NCBI RefSeq assembly: GCF_009731465.1
Contig: NZ_AP021887.1
Location: 1,172,001 to 1,236,000 of the forward strand
DNA: 64,000 nucleotides
Source: Streptococcus sp. 116-D4
GTDB lineage: Bacteria > Bacillota > Bacilli > Lactobacillales > Streptococcaceae
Direction of reading: 5' to 3'
The notes under the pieces were generated by a model that saw nothing but the letters and a program-made list of their open reading frames with translations, did not search any database and was not told where the DNA came from. Positions 47,699-55,430 of this stretch are shown one piece after another (position 1 is the first letter of the stretch; every line of letters begins with the position of its first letter). The position numbers and the translations under genes are program-made.

Positions 47699-48565
47699 CT
47701 ATTTTGTCATATCTGCAATGTAATGCTCGATTTTAAGAGCCATTGACATATTTCCCTCAAGCTTATATAGGAAATAAGCCGTTTCAAAGTACTCTTTTAC
47801 TGCAACTTTAGAAGAAAAATTCTTACTGACATTTCCCATCAATACATACAAATCAGCCAAAAGATATGTTGTTCTATACGTCTTACATTGCTTTATCGTA
47901 TCTGTGATTTTAGTAATAGCCTCTTCAGTATTATTCTGCAACCATAGATAGCGACAAACATTATAATTAAATTTAATAGAAAGGTTTAATTCTTCGATTG
48001 TGTTTAACTTGAGTTGATTTACTTGATACTCTAACTTTTCTCTAATTTCATTAAAACTCTCTAAATCTTCAATATCATAATAAAAATTGAATAGAGTATT
48101 TGCAACTTGAAGGTAGGTCAAGTCAGTTACACTTAACTGAGACAGTACCTTCTCCAATCTTGCCACAGCCTCCTCTTTTTGCCCATAGAAATAAAAATCT
48201 ATAAGAGATTTTATCCACTCCATATAAAACTTATCTACTAGAGACAAGCGATGTACTTTTACACTCTCTAGTTCATATATATATTTCAAAGACTCATAAT
48301 TTCGATTTGTGATAAATGTCTGAGCTAACTTCTTAAACTCTGATAGCTCGTCAATCTCCTCTTCAATTTGCTCATTAAAAAAATAATCCATACTAACTTT
48401 TAACTTCTTAGACAGAGCATATAAAAAGTCTGCTCCTGGAGTAAATTCTCCATTCTCTAATCGACTAATCTGTCCCTGTTTACATATCCCCTCAGCCAAT
48501 TCTCGCTGAGACATTTTTAATTCTTTTCGTCTATTTTTTAATCTTGTTGCTAATAGTGTGCCCAC
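47699..48565 (-). CDS. TprA/PlcR-like peptide-responsive regulator
   Basis: 288 residues. An XRE helix-turn-helix (MSQRELAEGICKQGQISRLE, about 19-38) is followed by a helical tetratricopeptide-type region to the end. The layout is that of RRNPP quorum-sensing regulators such as TprA. I find no partner Phr gene in the flanks on either strand. It lies on the minus strand upstream of the CYTH gene. Confidence 0.8.
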   Translation of the reverse strand: MGTLLATRLKNRRKELKMSQRELAEGICKQGQISRLENGEFTPGADFLYALSKKLKVSMDYFFNEQIEEEIDELSEFKKLAQTFITNRNYESLKYIYELESVKVHRLSLVDKFYMEWIKSLIDFYFYGQKEEAVARLEKVLSQLSVTDLTYLQVANTLFNFYYDIEDLESFNEIREKLEYQVNQLKLNTIEELNLSIKFNYNVCRYLWLQNNTEEAITKITDTIKQCKTYRTTYLLADLYVLMGNVSKNFSSKVAVKEYFETAYFLYKLEGNMSMALKIEHYIADMTK

Positions 48566-48679
48566 GTTTGCATTTTCCTTTTCTATTTGATTTCAATTTC
48601 AATTGTAACACGATTAAATTTTAAATACAAATTAACAAAACAAAAGATGCAAATTATATATAAGAAATGACTAGATAGG

Positions 48680-49020
48680 TTATTTTTGAAAACCTATCCC
48701 TTCTTCTTTTGAGATTTTCTTACTCAAACGATTGATAAACTTATTCACTTTAAATGGATTAGATATTAGACTATCATGTTTAAATTTTGTTATTAATATA
48801 TTTAACAGACCACAAATAGTCTTTTACAACATATCAAATTCAGGGGAATAATAACGATTTTCCCCATTTTTTAGGCTCTCTATTTCATAACAATCAATTC
48901 ATTTTATCACATACCTTAGCCCGAAAAATCCACACCCAATCTTTTTGAAAGCTGTTTAAAGCTTTGTACTTGCTTTCTAAGTTCATAGAGCTGAACCTTA
49001 ACCTCATTTGTCCAATTCCA
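48680..49020 (-). pseudogene. Decayed coding remnants beside tRNA-Arg(CCU)
   Basis: On the minus strand three frames carry coding-like pieces interrupted by stops: NEVKVQLYELRKQVQSFKQL up to a stop at 48916, then SLKNGENRYYSPEFDML, then NPFKVNKFINRLSKKISKEE to a stop at 48680. No start is present. They look like pieces of one or more degraded genes, possibly from an element once integrated next to the tRNA. The family is not recognised. Confidence 0.4.
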
Positions 49021-49024
49021 TAAT

Positions 49025-49064
49025 AAAAATAAGGACATTCTAACAAAGGAAGTCCTTATTTTTT
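49025..49064. terminator. Bidirectional hairpin, terminator-like
   Basis: AAATAAGGAC/GTCCTTATTT, a 10-bp perfect stem with T runs on both strands. Confidence 0.7.
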
Positions 49065-49253
49065 AACTAATAGATGTCAAAGTTACTTTGCTGATCCACT
49101 TTATCTGTACTCATTGATCAAAATATAACTTTTGCTCAAAATTTGGTCAAAAAAGACAAAAAATACTAAATTATTTTTAAAAATGAACTTGTGATAATTG
49201 CCTTCAAATAAACATTTTGAATTTTCTTTGTCTTTCTTTACATTTCTAAAAAT
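49065..49253. other. AT-rich gap between the remnants and tRNA-Arg(CCU)
   Basis: About 190 bp with no reading frame of note and no convincing promoter or repeat. It is among the most AT-rich stretches here. Confidence 0.6.
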
Positions 49254-49324
49254 GCCCCCTGCCGGAATCGAACCAGCAACTACTCCTTAGGAGGGAGTTG
49301 TTATATCCATTGAACTAAGGGAGC
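49254..49324 (-). tRNA. tRNA-Arg (anticodon CCU)
   Basis: The minus strand has acceptor stem GCTCCCT/AGGGGGC, anticodon stem ACTCC/GGAGT with loop CTCCTAA (anticodon CCT) and T arm GGTTCGATTCC. It reads AGG. It borders the accessory island and may have been an integration site. Confidence 0.9.
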
Positions 49325-49329
49325 TAGAT

Positions 49330-49358
49330 AAAAACTCTGCTGAAAAAGCAGAGTTTTT
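49330..49358 (-). terminator. Terminator of rplS
   Basis: AAAAACTCTGC/GCAGAGTTTTT stem with a 7-base loop, right after the L19 stop. Confidence 0.88.
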
Positions 49359-49366
49359 GAGTCGAA

Positions 49367-49714
49367 TTAACGACGGATTTCTTTGATACGAGCTGCTTTA
49401 CCTTGAAGAGCACGCAAGTAGTACAATTTCGCACGACGTACTTTACCGTAACGAACAACTTCGATTTTTTCAACACGTGGAGTGTGGATAGGGAAGATAC
49501 GCTCAACACCTACACCGTTAGAGATTTTACGAACTGTGTAGTTTTCAGAGATGCCAGCACCTTTACGTGCGATAACAACACCTTCAAAAATCTGGATACG
49601 TTCACGGTTACCTTCGACAACTTTCGCGTGTACACGAACAGTGTCACCAGGACGGAATGATGGGATATCAGTACGAAGTTGACCTTCAGTCAAGCTTTGG
49701 ATTAATGGATTCAT
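49367..49714 (-). CDS. rplS: 50S ribosomal protein L19
   Basis: 115 residues, standard size, with [18 protein letters not shown] and [17 protein letters not shown] motifs and the basic C terminus. It sits at the interface of the ribosomal subunits. Codon use is strongly biased, as expected for a ribosomal gene. Confidence 0.98.
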
Positions 49715-49832
49715 TTTATTCTCCTATCTTTGTCAATCTTGAGGAATCTTCCTCAGCGGATAAACTGTATTTTTGTGCGTCCATTACACACAAGATACAG
49801 TTTACCAAATTTCCACAAAAAAGTAAAGAAAT

Positions 49833-50162
49833 TTACAACAGAATACCTAAAAAAATCGCAACTAAACCACCTAGGTAGGTCAAAGCTAAATAAGAATAAA
49901 ATACCTTCTTATCACTTAGCAGTCTTTGGAGTTCGTCATTCAAGGTCGAGAAGGTTGTTAACCCTCCACAAAAGCCCGTCGCTAAAATAGTATAAACTTC
50001 CTTGGATTCCACATGATTGTAGAATAATCCAATCAAAAAACAACCCAAAAGATTGGCTATGAGTGTTCCGAGTGGCAATTTAGAAGCTTGATTATAGCGG
50101 GAAAAGAAATACCGTACAAGAGCTCCGAAGCCACAAGCAATTGCAAGATAGACCATTATCAT
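49833..50162 (-). CDS. crcB: Fluoride channel subunit CrcB (Fluc), copy 2
   Basis: 109 residues with four hydrophobic helices; GFCGGLTTFSTLNDE near residue 70 holds the TTFS fluoride-path motif. Fluc channels are dimers that let fluoride leave the cell. It overlaps the other crcB by 4 bp, suggesting a heterodimer. Confidence 0.93.
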   Translation of the reverse strand: MIMVYLAIACGFGALVRYFFSRYNQASKLPLGTLIANLLGCFLIGLFYNHVESKEVYTILATGFCGGLTTFSTLNDELQRLLSDKKVFYSYLALTYLGGLVAIFLGILL

Positions 50163-50530
50163 TTTTTCCTCCCTAAATAGTAAGCCAAGAGCAGGCCTCC
50201 ACCAATACTCAAAAGCAAATACAGGACCAAACTTAGATAGCGCCCTGTATCCAGCAATTTTATGGCATCTAACATGAGACTAGAAAAAGTAGTCAAACCG
50301 CCACAAAAGCCCGTACCAAGTGCTAAAATCAGACCCTTACTGCTCCCCTTATAAGCCAAATAACCCTTGACAAGATAGACTAAACAGAAAATTCCTAGAT
50401 AGTTGACGACTAGTGTCCCCCATGGAAAATCTGGACTGGCTGGTAACCAAGTGGAAACTAGATAGCGGATAAGTCCTCCCAACATAGCAGCTAGAAAAAT
50501 CCCTAGGGGAAAAAATTGTTCTTTTTTCAT
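50159..50530 (-). CDS. crcB: Fluoride channel subunit CrcB (Fluc), copy 1
   Basis: 123 residues, four helices, with GTGFCGGLTTFSSLMLD near residue 75. It overlaps the chorismate mutase gene by 4 bp upstream and the second crcB by 4 bp downstream, so the three are one transcript. Confidence 0.93.
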   Translation of the reverse strand: MKKEQFFPLGIFLAAMLGGLIRYLVSTWLPASPDFPWGTLVVNYLGIFCLVYLVKGYLAYKGSSKGLILALGTGFCGGLTTFSSLMLDAIKLLDTGRYLSLVLYLLLSIGGGLLLAYYLGRKK

Positions 50531-50793
50531 TTGATGTTTTTATCCTGATAATCGCGCGAACGTTTGAGAATGTCTGAAAAAGTCTTAACGATTGTCACTT
50601 CGTATTTTTTATTGCTGACACGACTTCTAACCTTCTCAAAGATAGCTTCTTCTCTTTTAGTATCTAGAATAGGTTTTCCTGAAGCCTTTTTATAAGCAAC
50701 TACACCCTCAACTAGATGCATTCTTTCTTCTAAGAGTTTTACAATTTGGTCATCAATTTGATCGATTTCTTGTCTAATCCTATCTAAATCCAT
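50527..50793 (-). CDS. Chorismate mutase (AroQ type)
   Basis: 88 residues of the all-helical AroQ fold, starting LDRIRQEIDQIDDQIVKLLEER (quoted in part: RQEIDQIDDQIVKLLEER), with the key arginines and K/E residues of this family in the usual order. It converts chorismate to prephenate for Phe and Tyr. It opens the crcB transcript. Confidence 0.88.
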   Translation of the reverse strand: MDLDRIRQEIDQIDDQIVKLLEERMHLVEGVVAYKKASGKPILDTKREEAIFEKVRSRVSNKKYEVTIVKTFSDILKRSRDYQDKNIK

Positions 50794-50876
50794 AGAGTCT
50801 CCTTCATTTTTTGAATGACTGTATTAAAAAGCTTCTAAATGGGCTAGTTCATTCCTAGGGACAACTAACAAAAACT

Positions 50877-50899
50877 GCACTGACAACTTTCATCAGTGC
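50877..50899 (-). terminator. Terminator of the flavodoxin gene
   Basis: GCACTGA/TCAGTGC stem, followed on the minus strand by AGTTTTTG. Confidence 0.7.
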
Positions 50900-50909
50900 A
50901 ACTTCATGC

Positions 50910-51353
50910 TTATCCTACTTTAGCAGCCAATTCTTCTGCGAATTGTTCCAAGCGTTCGATATCTTCTTCTTCTGCAGAGAGATCCACTTTTACGCACTCT
51001 GATCCCTTTTCAGCGCCAGTTGCTACAAATACACGATTAAAGTCATCAACAGCCTTACAGAACTCATCGTAGAAAGTATCGCCTGATCCTACCACACCGT
51101 AGATCTTGCCACTCAAATTAAGATCTGCTAGGTCTTCGTAGAAGTCCATCATCTCATCTGGTAACTCTCCATCACCATAAGTGTAGGTTGCAACGATTGC
51201 GATATCTGCTTCAAGAAAGTCAGATGCGTCAACAGTTGTACACTCATCAACATCTACCTCTAAGCCCAAGTCACGTAATTTGTCTGCTACAATATCTGCA
51301 ATTTCTTCGGTATTACCGGTCATACTGGCAAATACAATTTTTGCTAATGCCAT
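50910..51353 (-). CDS. Flavodoxin
   Basis: 147 residues with the FMN phosphate loop SMTGNTEEIAD near residue 10 and the TYTYGDGELPDE and VVGSGDTFYDEFC loops that hold the isoalloxazine. It is a low-potential electron carrier. A TATAAT box lies upstream, and the gene faces away from the DHH gene. Confidence 0.94.
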   Translation of the reverse strand: MALAKIVFASMTGNTEEIADIVADKLRDLGLEVDVDECTTVDASDFLEADIAIVATYTYGDGELPDEMMDFYEDLADLNLSGKIYGVVGSGDTFYDEFCKAVDDFNRVFVATGAEKGSECVKVDLSAEEEDIERLEQFAEELAAKVG

Positions 51354-51456
51354 ATCGTCCTCCTCAATTTATCTTTCTCCATTATATCACATCTTTTTCA
51401 TTTTAAAAATAAAAATTCTTGTGCTACAATGAAATAAGAAAGAATTGAGGTCACTT

Positions 51457-52392
51457 ATGGAAATTTGCCATCAAATTTTAGAAAAAATCAAAGAATACGA
51501 CACGATTATCATTCACCGTCATATGAAACCAGACCCTGATGCCTTGGGAAGTCAGGTGGGATTGAAAGCTCTTCTCAAACATCATTTCCCTGAAAAAACC
51601 ATCAAAGCCGTTGGTTTTGATGAACCGACTCTTACTTGGATGGCTGAGATGGATCTTGTTGAAGATAGTGCCTACCGAGGCGCCCTTGTCATCGTCTGTG
51701 ATACGGCCAATACTGCTCGTATCGATGATAAGCGCTATCGTCAAGGTGATTTTCTCATTAAGATTGACCACCATCCAAATGATGATGTATATGGTGACCT
51801 ATCTTGGGTGGATACTAGTTCAAGCAGCGCTAGCGAGATGATTACCTTATTTGCAGAAATAACTCAACTGGCCTTGTCAGATCGCGCTGCTGAGTTGCTC
51901 TTTGCAGGAATTGTTGGTGATACAGGTCGCTTCCTCTACCCTTCTACGACTGCACGCACATTCCGCCTGGCTGCGTCTCTGAGAGAACAGAACTTTGACT
52001 TTGCAGCTCTCACTCGCAAAATGGACACTATGAGCTACAAAATTGCTAAACTTCAAGGCTACATCTACGACCATCTGGAAGTGGATGAAAATGGTGCAGC
52101 TCGCGTTATCCTGAGTCAAGAAATCTTGAAACAATTCAATGTTACCGATGCTGAAACTGCAGCCATCGTCGGTGCACCCGGACGCATTGACAGTGTAAAT
52201 CTCTGGGGAATTTTTGTGGAACAGGCTGATGGTCACTACCGCGTTCGACTTCGCAGTAAAACCCATCCTATCAATGAAATTGCCAAAGAACATGATGGTG
52301 GAGGCCACCCTCTAGCAAGTGGTGCCAATTCCTATAGCCTAGAAGAAAACGAAATCATCTACCAAAAGTTAAAAAACTTGCTTAAAAACTGA
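51457..52392 (+). CDS. pde2: DHH/DHHA1 phosphodiesterase (Pde2-like)
   Basis: 311 residues from ATG 51457 (four more codons are possible from an upstream start). The DHH motifs are present: HRHMKPDPDALGSQ near residue 25, CDTANTAR, and IKIDHHPND with the DHH triad. A C-terminal DHHA1 domain holds GGGHPLASGA. In pneumococcus the equivalent gene cleaves pApA and so ends c-di-AMP signalling. The 311-residue length agrees with Pde2. Confidence 0.9.
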   Translation: MEICHQILEKIKEYDTIIIHRHMKPDPDALGSQVGLKALLKHHFPEKTIKAVGFDEPTLTWMAEMDLVEDSAYRGALVIVCDTANTARIDDKRYRQGDFLIKIDHHPNDDVYGDLSWVDTSSSSASEMITLFAEITQLALSDRAAELLFAGIVGDTGRFLYPSTTARTFRLAASLREQNFDFAALTRKMDTMSYKIAKLQGYIYDHLEVDENGAARVILSQEILKQFNVTDAETAAIVGAPGRIDSVNLWGIFVEQADGHYRVRLRSKTHPINEIAKEHDGGGHPLASGANSYSLEENEIIYQKLKNLLKN

Positions 52393-52487
52393 TAAAATAC
52401 TTGCCAAACTTTTCAGAATCTGATAGACTAGTATGGTAACAATCTATGGCTCGCAGAGAGACCATGGCAGAAAGGAAATATTGCAAA

Positions 52488-52730
52488 ATGAAAAAAGATA
52501 TCCATCCAGAATATCGCCCAGTTGTCTTCATGGACACAACTACTGGTTACCAATTCCTTAGCGGTTCAACAAAACGCTCTAACGAAACAGTTGAGTTCGA
52601 AGGCGAAACTTACCCATTGATCCGTGTGGAAATTTCATCAGACTCACATCCATTCTACACTGGACGTCAAAAGTTCACTCAAGCAGATGGACGCGTGGAT
52701 CGTTTCAACAAAAAATACGGTCTCAAATAA
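52488..52730 (+). CDS. rpmE2: 50S ribosomal protein L31 type B
   Basis: 80 residues from ATG 52488, with AAAGGAAAT upstream. It starts [18 protein letters not shown] and has no zinc-binding cysteines, which marks the C-minus type B form. It is on the plus strand, directly before the region of the integrative element. Confidence 0.95.
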
Positions 52731-52740
52731 TAATAAAAAG

Positions 52741-52761
52741 ACAGCTTCGGCTGTTTTTTTT
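52741..52761 (+). terminator. Terminator of rpmE2
   Basis: ACAGC-TTCG-GCTGT stem-loop followed by TTTTTTT. Confidence 0.88.
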
Positions 52762-52776
52762 ATTTCTTGAAATTAA

Positions 52777-52899
52777 GGCTCTTTGCCAACTATAGTGGAT
52801 TGAAATAAAAATAAGACAATGAAATTTCCAATATTTTTATTGTAAATAATCAATCTTCCTGCAAACTAAGGTGTACTATTTTTATTTCAATCAACTATA
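52777..52899. repeat. MITE-like remnant with ISL3-type end
   Basis: It begins GGCTCTTTGCCAACTATAGT, which matches the left end of the insertion sequence at 21982 at most positions. Inverted repeats of 23 bp (52791-52813 and 52877-52899, one mismatch) enclose it. The right end lacks the GGCTCTTTGCC part and there is no coding sequence. Confidence 0.75.
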
Positions 52900-52988
52900 A
52901 ATCAATTCACTCTGAAAAAGATTAGACTTTTAACGTTAAAATTGATAAAATAAAAAAGAAAATAAGATAAAAGGAAACTATAAAACAC

Positions 52989-53006
52989 TATGATGAACAT
53001 GCAAAA
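52989..53006 (+). other. attL: 18-bp core at the left end of the integrative element
   Basis: TATGATGAACATGCAAAA here is repeated exactly at 62737-62754, at the start of ybaB. It lies behind an AAAGGAAA ribosome-binding site that must be the native ybaB one. Confidence 0.85.
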
Positions 53007-53067
53007 ATTGAACATACTGTTTTTAATTTTTGTAAACATCAAAAAGGTTGGTTTAAAAGGATTTTAA
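52990..53067 (+). pseudogene. Severed 5' end of ybaB fused to element sequence
   Basis: ATGATGAACATGCAAAA followed by element DNA gives a 25-residue hybrid reading frame ending at 53067. The ribosome-binding site upstream (AAAGGAAAC) belongs to the native ybaB. The peptide has no known role. Confidence 0.7.
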
Positions 53068-53224
53068 GCCCTTAAGATTTTTTATCCAACACTACTATAC
53101 ACTCATCCAAGACAAAATCTTGGCAAAAAAATACAGTAGCAAAGAGTACACCAAACTACCACTCATTATGGGCGGTAGTTTTCTTTTCGTCTAAAATAGA
53201 GATAAAAAGATAGGTGGTAGCCTT

Positions 53225-53812
53225 ATGCGTTACGGTTATGTTCGAGTATCTACAAAAGAACAAAATATTGATAGGCAATTTTCAGCCTTAGTAGAAAATA
53301 AATTATCAAAAGAAAATATTTTTATTGATTACGTTTCAGGAAAAGATTTTGACAGAATGGAATATCAAAAATTATTAGCTACCTTGAAAGAGAATGATGA
53401 ATTGGTTATTAAATCAATTGATAGGTTGGGAAGAAACTATGATGAAATTTTAGAACAATGGCAATCAATTACTAAGAAAAAGAAAGTGAATATAACTGTT
53501 TTAGATTTCCCCTTATTAAACACAAAGAATAGCGATGACAATATCACAGGAAAACTAATATCCGATATCGTTTTGCAAGTTCTATCTTATGTGGCACAGT
53601 TTGAAAGAGAACAAATCAAACAAAGACAAATGGAAGGAATACGAGAAGCAAAGAAAAAAGGGAAAAAATTCGGTAGACCAAAATTGATTGCCCCGGATAA
53701 TCTCCCTGATGTAATAGCTCAATATACCAAAAAAGAAATAACCTTACGAGAAGGTGCAGACATCTTAGGAGTATCAAAAAGCACCTTTCATAATTGGATA
53801 AAAAATTCATAG
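53225..53812 (+). CDS. Serine recombinase (resolvase/invertase family)
   Basis: 195 residues. MRYGYVRVSTKEQNIDRQ gives the catalytic serine S9; SIDRLGRNYDE holds the arginine pair near residue 68. A C-terminal helix-turn-helix (LREGADILGVSKSTFHNWI) binds DNA. Length and layout match Tn3-type resolvases and Hin-type invertases. Three inverted repeats follow at once, a candidate crossover region. Confidence 0.93.
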   Translation: MRYGYVRVSTKEQNIDRQFSALVENKLSKENIFIDYVSGKDFDRMEYQKLLATLKENDELVIKSIDRLGRNYDEILEQWQSITKKKKVNITVLDFPLLNTKNSDDNITGKLISDIVLQVLSYVAQFEREQIKQRQMEGIREAKKKGKKFGRPKLIAPDNLPDVIAQYTKKEITLREGADILGVSKSTFHNWIKNS

Positions 53813-53973
53813 TTCCTGTCAAAAAACCTAGGATTTTTTGGACAGGAAATACACTTTATTTTAGAACTATTTTCGTTAGAAAAAAGGTTCTAAAATCCAG
53901 CATTTTGACCGATTATTAATACACTACCATTCTATCAAGTTTGTCCAAAAAAGTCTAGGTTTTTGGACAAACT
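53813..53973. repeat. Cluster of three inverted repeats after the serine recombinase
   Basis: Site 1: TTCCTGTC/GACAGGAA (53813-53848). Site 2: ATTTTAGAAC/GTTCTAAAAT (53858-53867 and 53887-53896). Site 3: AGTTTGTCCAAAAA/TTTTTGGACAAACT (53938-53973). Sites 1 and 3 share a GTC-A6, CTAGG, T5-GGAC layout. Three paired sites recall the subsites of a resolvase res site, but terminators or other protein sites remain possible. Confidence 0.55.
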
Positions 53974-54013
53974 GATTACTTTACAACAAATAAAAATAGG
54001 GAGTATTAAATGA

Positions 54014-54928
54014 ATGCACAAACAAACTAAAAAATTCACACTTGCAACTATCTCAGCTCTATCACTTCTTGGCACTGGAGTCATCACAGCTAATCAAGTA
54101 TCAGCTAGCGAGAAGACGAGTACTGAAAAACAAATAGAGGCAACAATTACAAAAGTTGAAATTGATTATTTTGGACTTAGCTTCGAAGGCAGACTTTCAG
54201 AGCCACTACAACACGGAGGTGATAAGGCTGCTAAGGGAAATGTTACTTTGATTGATAAAGCGACCGGAAAAATTGTGTACCAAAGTCACGATGCTGTCAT
54301 TTTTAGTGACTTAACTAAAGATGTCAGTGATCAATTTTTACAACCTTTATTTTATAGCAATCAATTTAAAGGTGATATTTTTGTTTCAGAACAATTTCCA
54401 GATGGAACATATATTTTGGAGATGTCTGGAGAAGCTGGTTCGCCTTACGATGACTTAACTGATACAAGAAAACGTGTCTTTAAAGTTAGAAAAGATGTGA
54501 CTATCGGAAATCCTTCTACAAATTCAAATACTAACACAACAACTCAATCAGGTTCGAATTCTAATATCTCAGGTAGTTGGCTACAATCTGGTTCTCGTTG
54601 GTGGTACAAACACGCCGACGGTTCCTATACAACTAATGGCTGGGAAAAAATCAATGGTGTTTGGTATCGTTTTGACAACTCTGGCTGGATGCAAACTGGC
54701 TGGGTAAAAGACGGTAGCTGGTACTATCTCGACGGTTCAGGTGCGATGAAGACAGGTTGGGTCAAAGATAACGGTAGCTGGTACTATCTTCAAGACTCAG
54801 GCGCTATGAAAACTGGCTGGATGAAGGTATCTGGTAAATGGTACTATGCTTATAGCTCTGGTGCACTAGCAATCAATACGACAACACCTGATGGCTACCG
54901 TGTCAATTACAACGGTGAGTGGGTCTAA
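54014..54928 (+). CDS. Choline-binding surface protein (cargo)
   Basis: 304 residues. A signal peptide ends at about residue 31 (ANQVSA). A domain of about 150 residues without a clear family (residues 40-180) is followed by a Ser/Thr/Asn-rich linker and then choline-binding repeats from about 190: W-x-YKHADG, GWEKINGVWYRFD, GWVKDGSWYYLDGSGAMKT, GWVKDNGSWYYLQD and GWMKVSGKWYYAYSSGAL. It would attach to phosphocholine on the teichoic acids that the lic genes decorate. It is carried by the element. Confidence 0.9.
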   Translation: MHKQTKKFTLATISALSLLGTGVITANQVSASEKTSTEKQIEATITKVEIDYFGLSFEGRLSEPLQHGGDKAAKGNVTLIDKATGKIVYQSHDAVIFSDLTKDVSDQFLQPLFYSNQFKGDIFVSEQFPDGTYILEMSGEAGSPYDDLTDTRKRVFKVRKDVTIGNPSTNSNTNTTTQSGSNSNISGSWLQSGSRWWYKHADGSYTTNGWEKINGVWYRFDNSGWMQTGWVKDGSWYYLDGSGAMKTGWVKDNGSWYYLQDSGAMKTGWMKVSGKWYYAYSSGALAINTTTPDGYRVNYNGEWV

Positions 54929-54961
54929 CATACAATAGAAATAGATTAAGGAGACAATTAT

Positions 54962-55426
54962 ATGAACAAAGTTATAAAAATTGAAGATGAAACAGTTTAT
55001 GTTGGAAAAGGTGATAATGGCCAATTTACTGCAATTTCAAGAAAAAGTTTTGGTTTTGAACCACAAGTAGGTGATTACGTAGAATTTTATCAAAACGGTG
55101 ATGAGTATATTGTTTCAAAAATAGATAACACATCTCCAGCTAGCTCTAGCCAACATTCAAATGGAGTGAGTGATAAATCTAAACTGGCCGCAGCCTTATT
55201 TGCCCTATTTTTAGGAGCACTTGGTGGATACGATTTTTACATCGGAAATTCCAAACAAGGATACAAGCGTATCGGTATAACTCTGCTAGCTTTCATTCCT
55301 ATTTTATTGCCATTTGTTTTACTAGCAAATGCAATTTGGAATATTATAATTACTATTCAAGTTTTAACGTCCAAAACTGGTAGCAAATGGCACCAAGATG
55401 CTCAAGGTTTAGAATTGCAAGATTAA
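54962..55426 (+). CDS. TM2-domain membrane protein
   Basis: 154 residues with a good AAGGAGA ribosome-binding site. After an N-terminal soluble part of about 60 residues comes the TM2 domain: KLAAALFALFLGALGGYDFY (residues 75-94), YIGNSKQGYKR and a second helix. Function unknown. It lies 33 bp after the choline-binding protein and 4 bp before the lipoprotein gene. Confidence 0.88.
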   Translation: MNKVIKIEDETVYVGKGDNGQFTAISRKSFGFEPQVGDYVEFYQNGDEYIVSKIDNTSPASSSQHSNGVSDKSKLAAALFALFLGALGGYDFYIGNSKQGYKRIGITLLAFIPILLPFVLLANAIWNIIITIQVLTSKTGSKWHQDAQGLELQD

Positions 55427-55430
55427 ACAT

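Noticed and set aside
44019..49253. Bacteriocin biosynthesis cluster
   Set aside because: There is an Rgg regulator and an exporter, but no double-glycine precursor, modification enzyme or peptidase-type transporter.
49833..50530. Fluoride riboswitch in front of the crcB genes
   Set aside because: No such leader is present; the crcB genes overlap chorismate mutase and each other.
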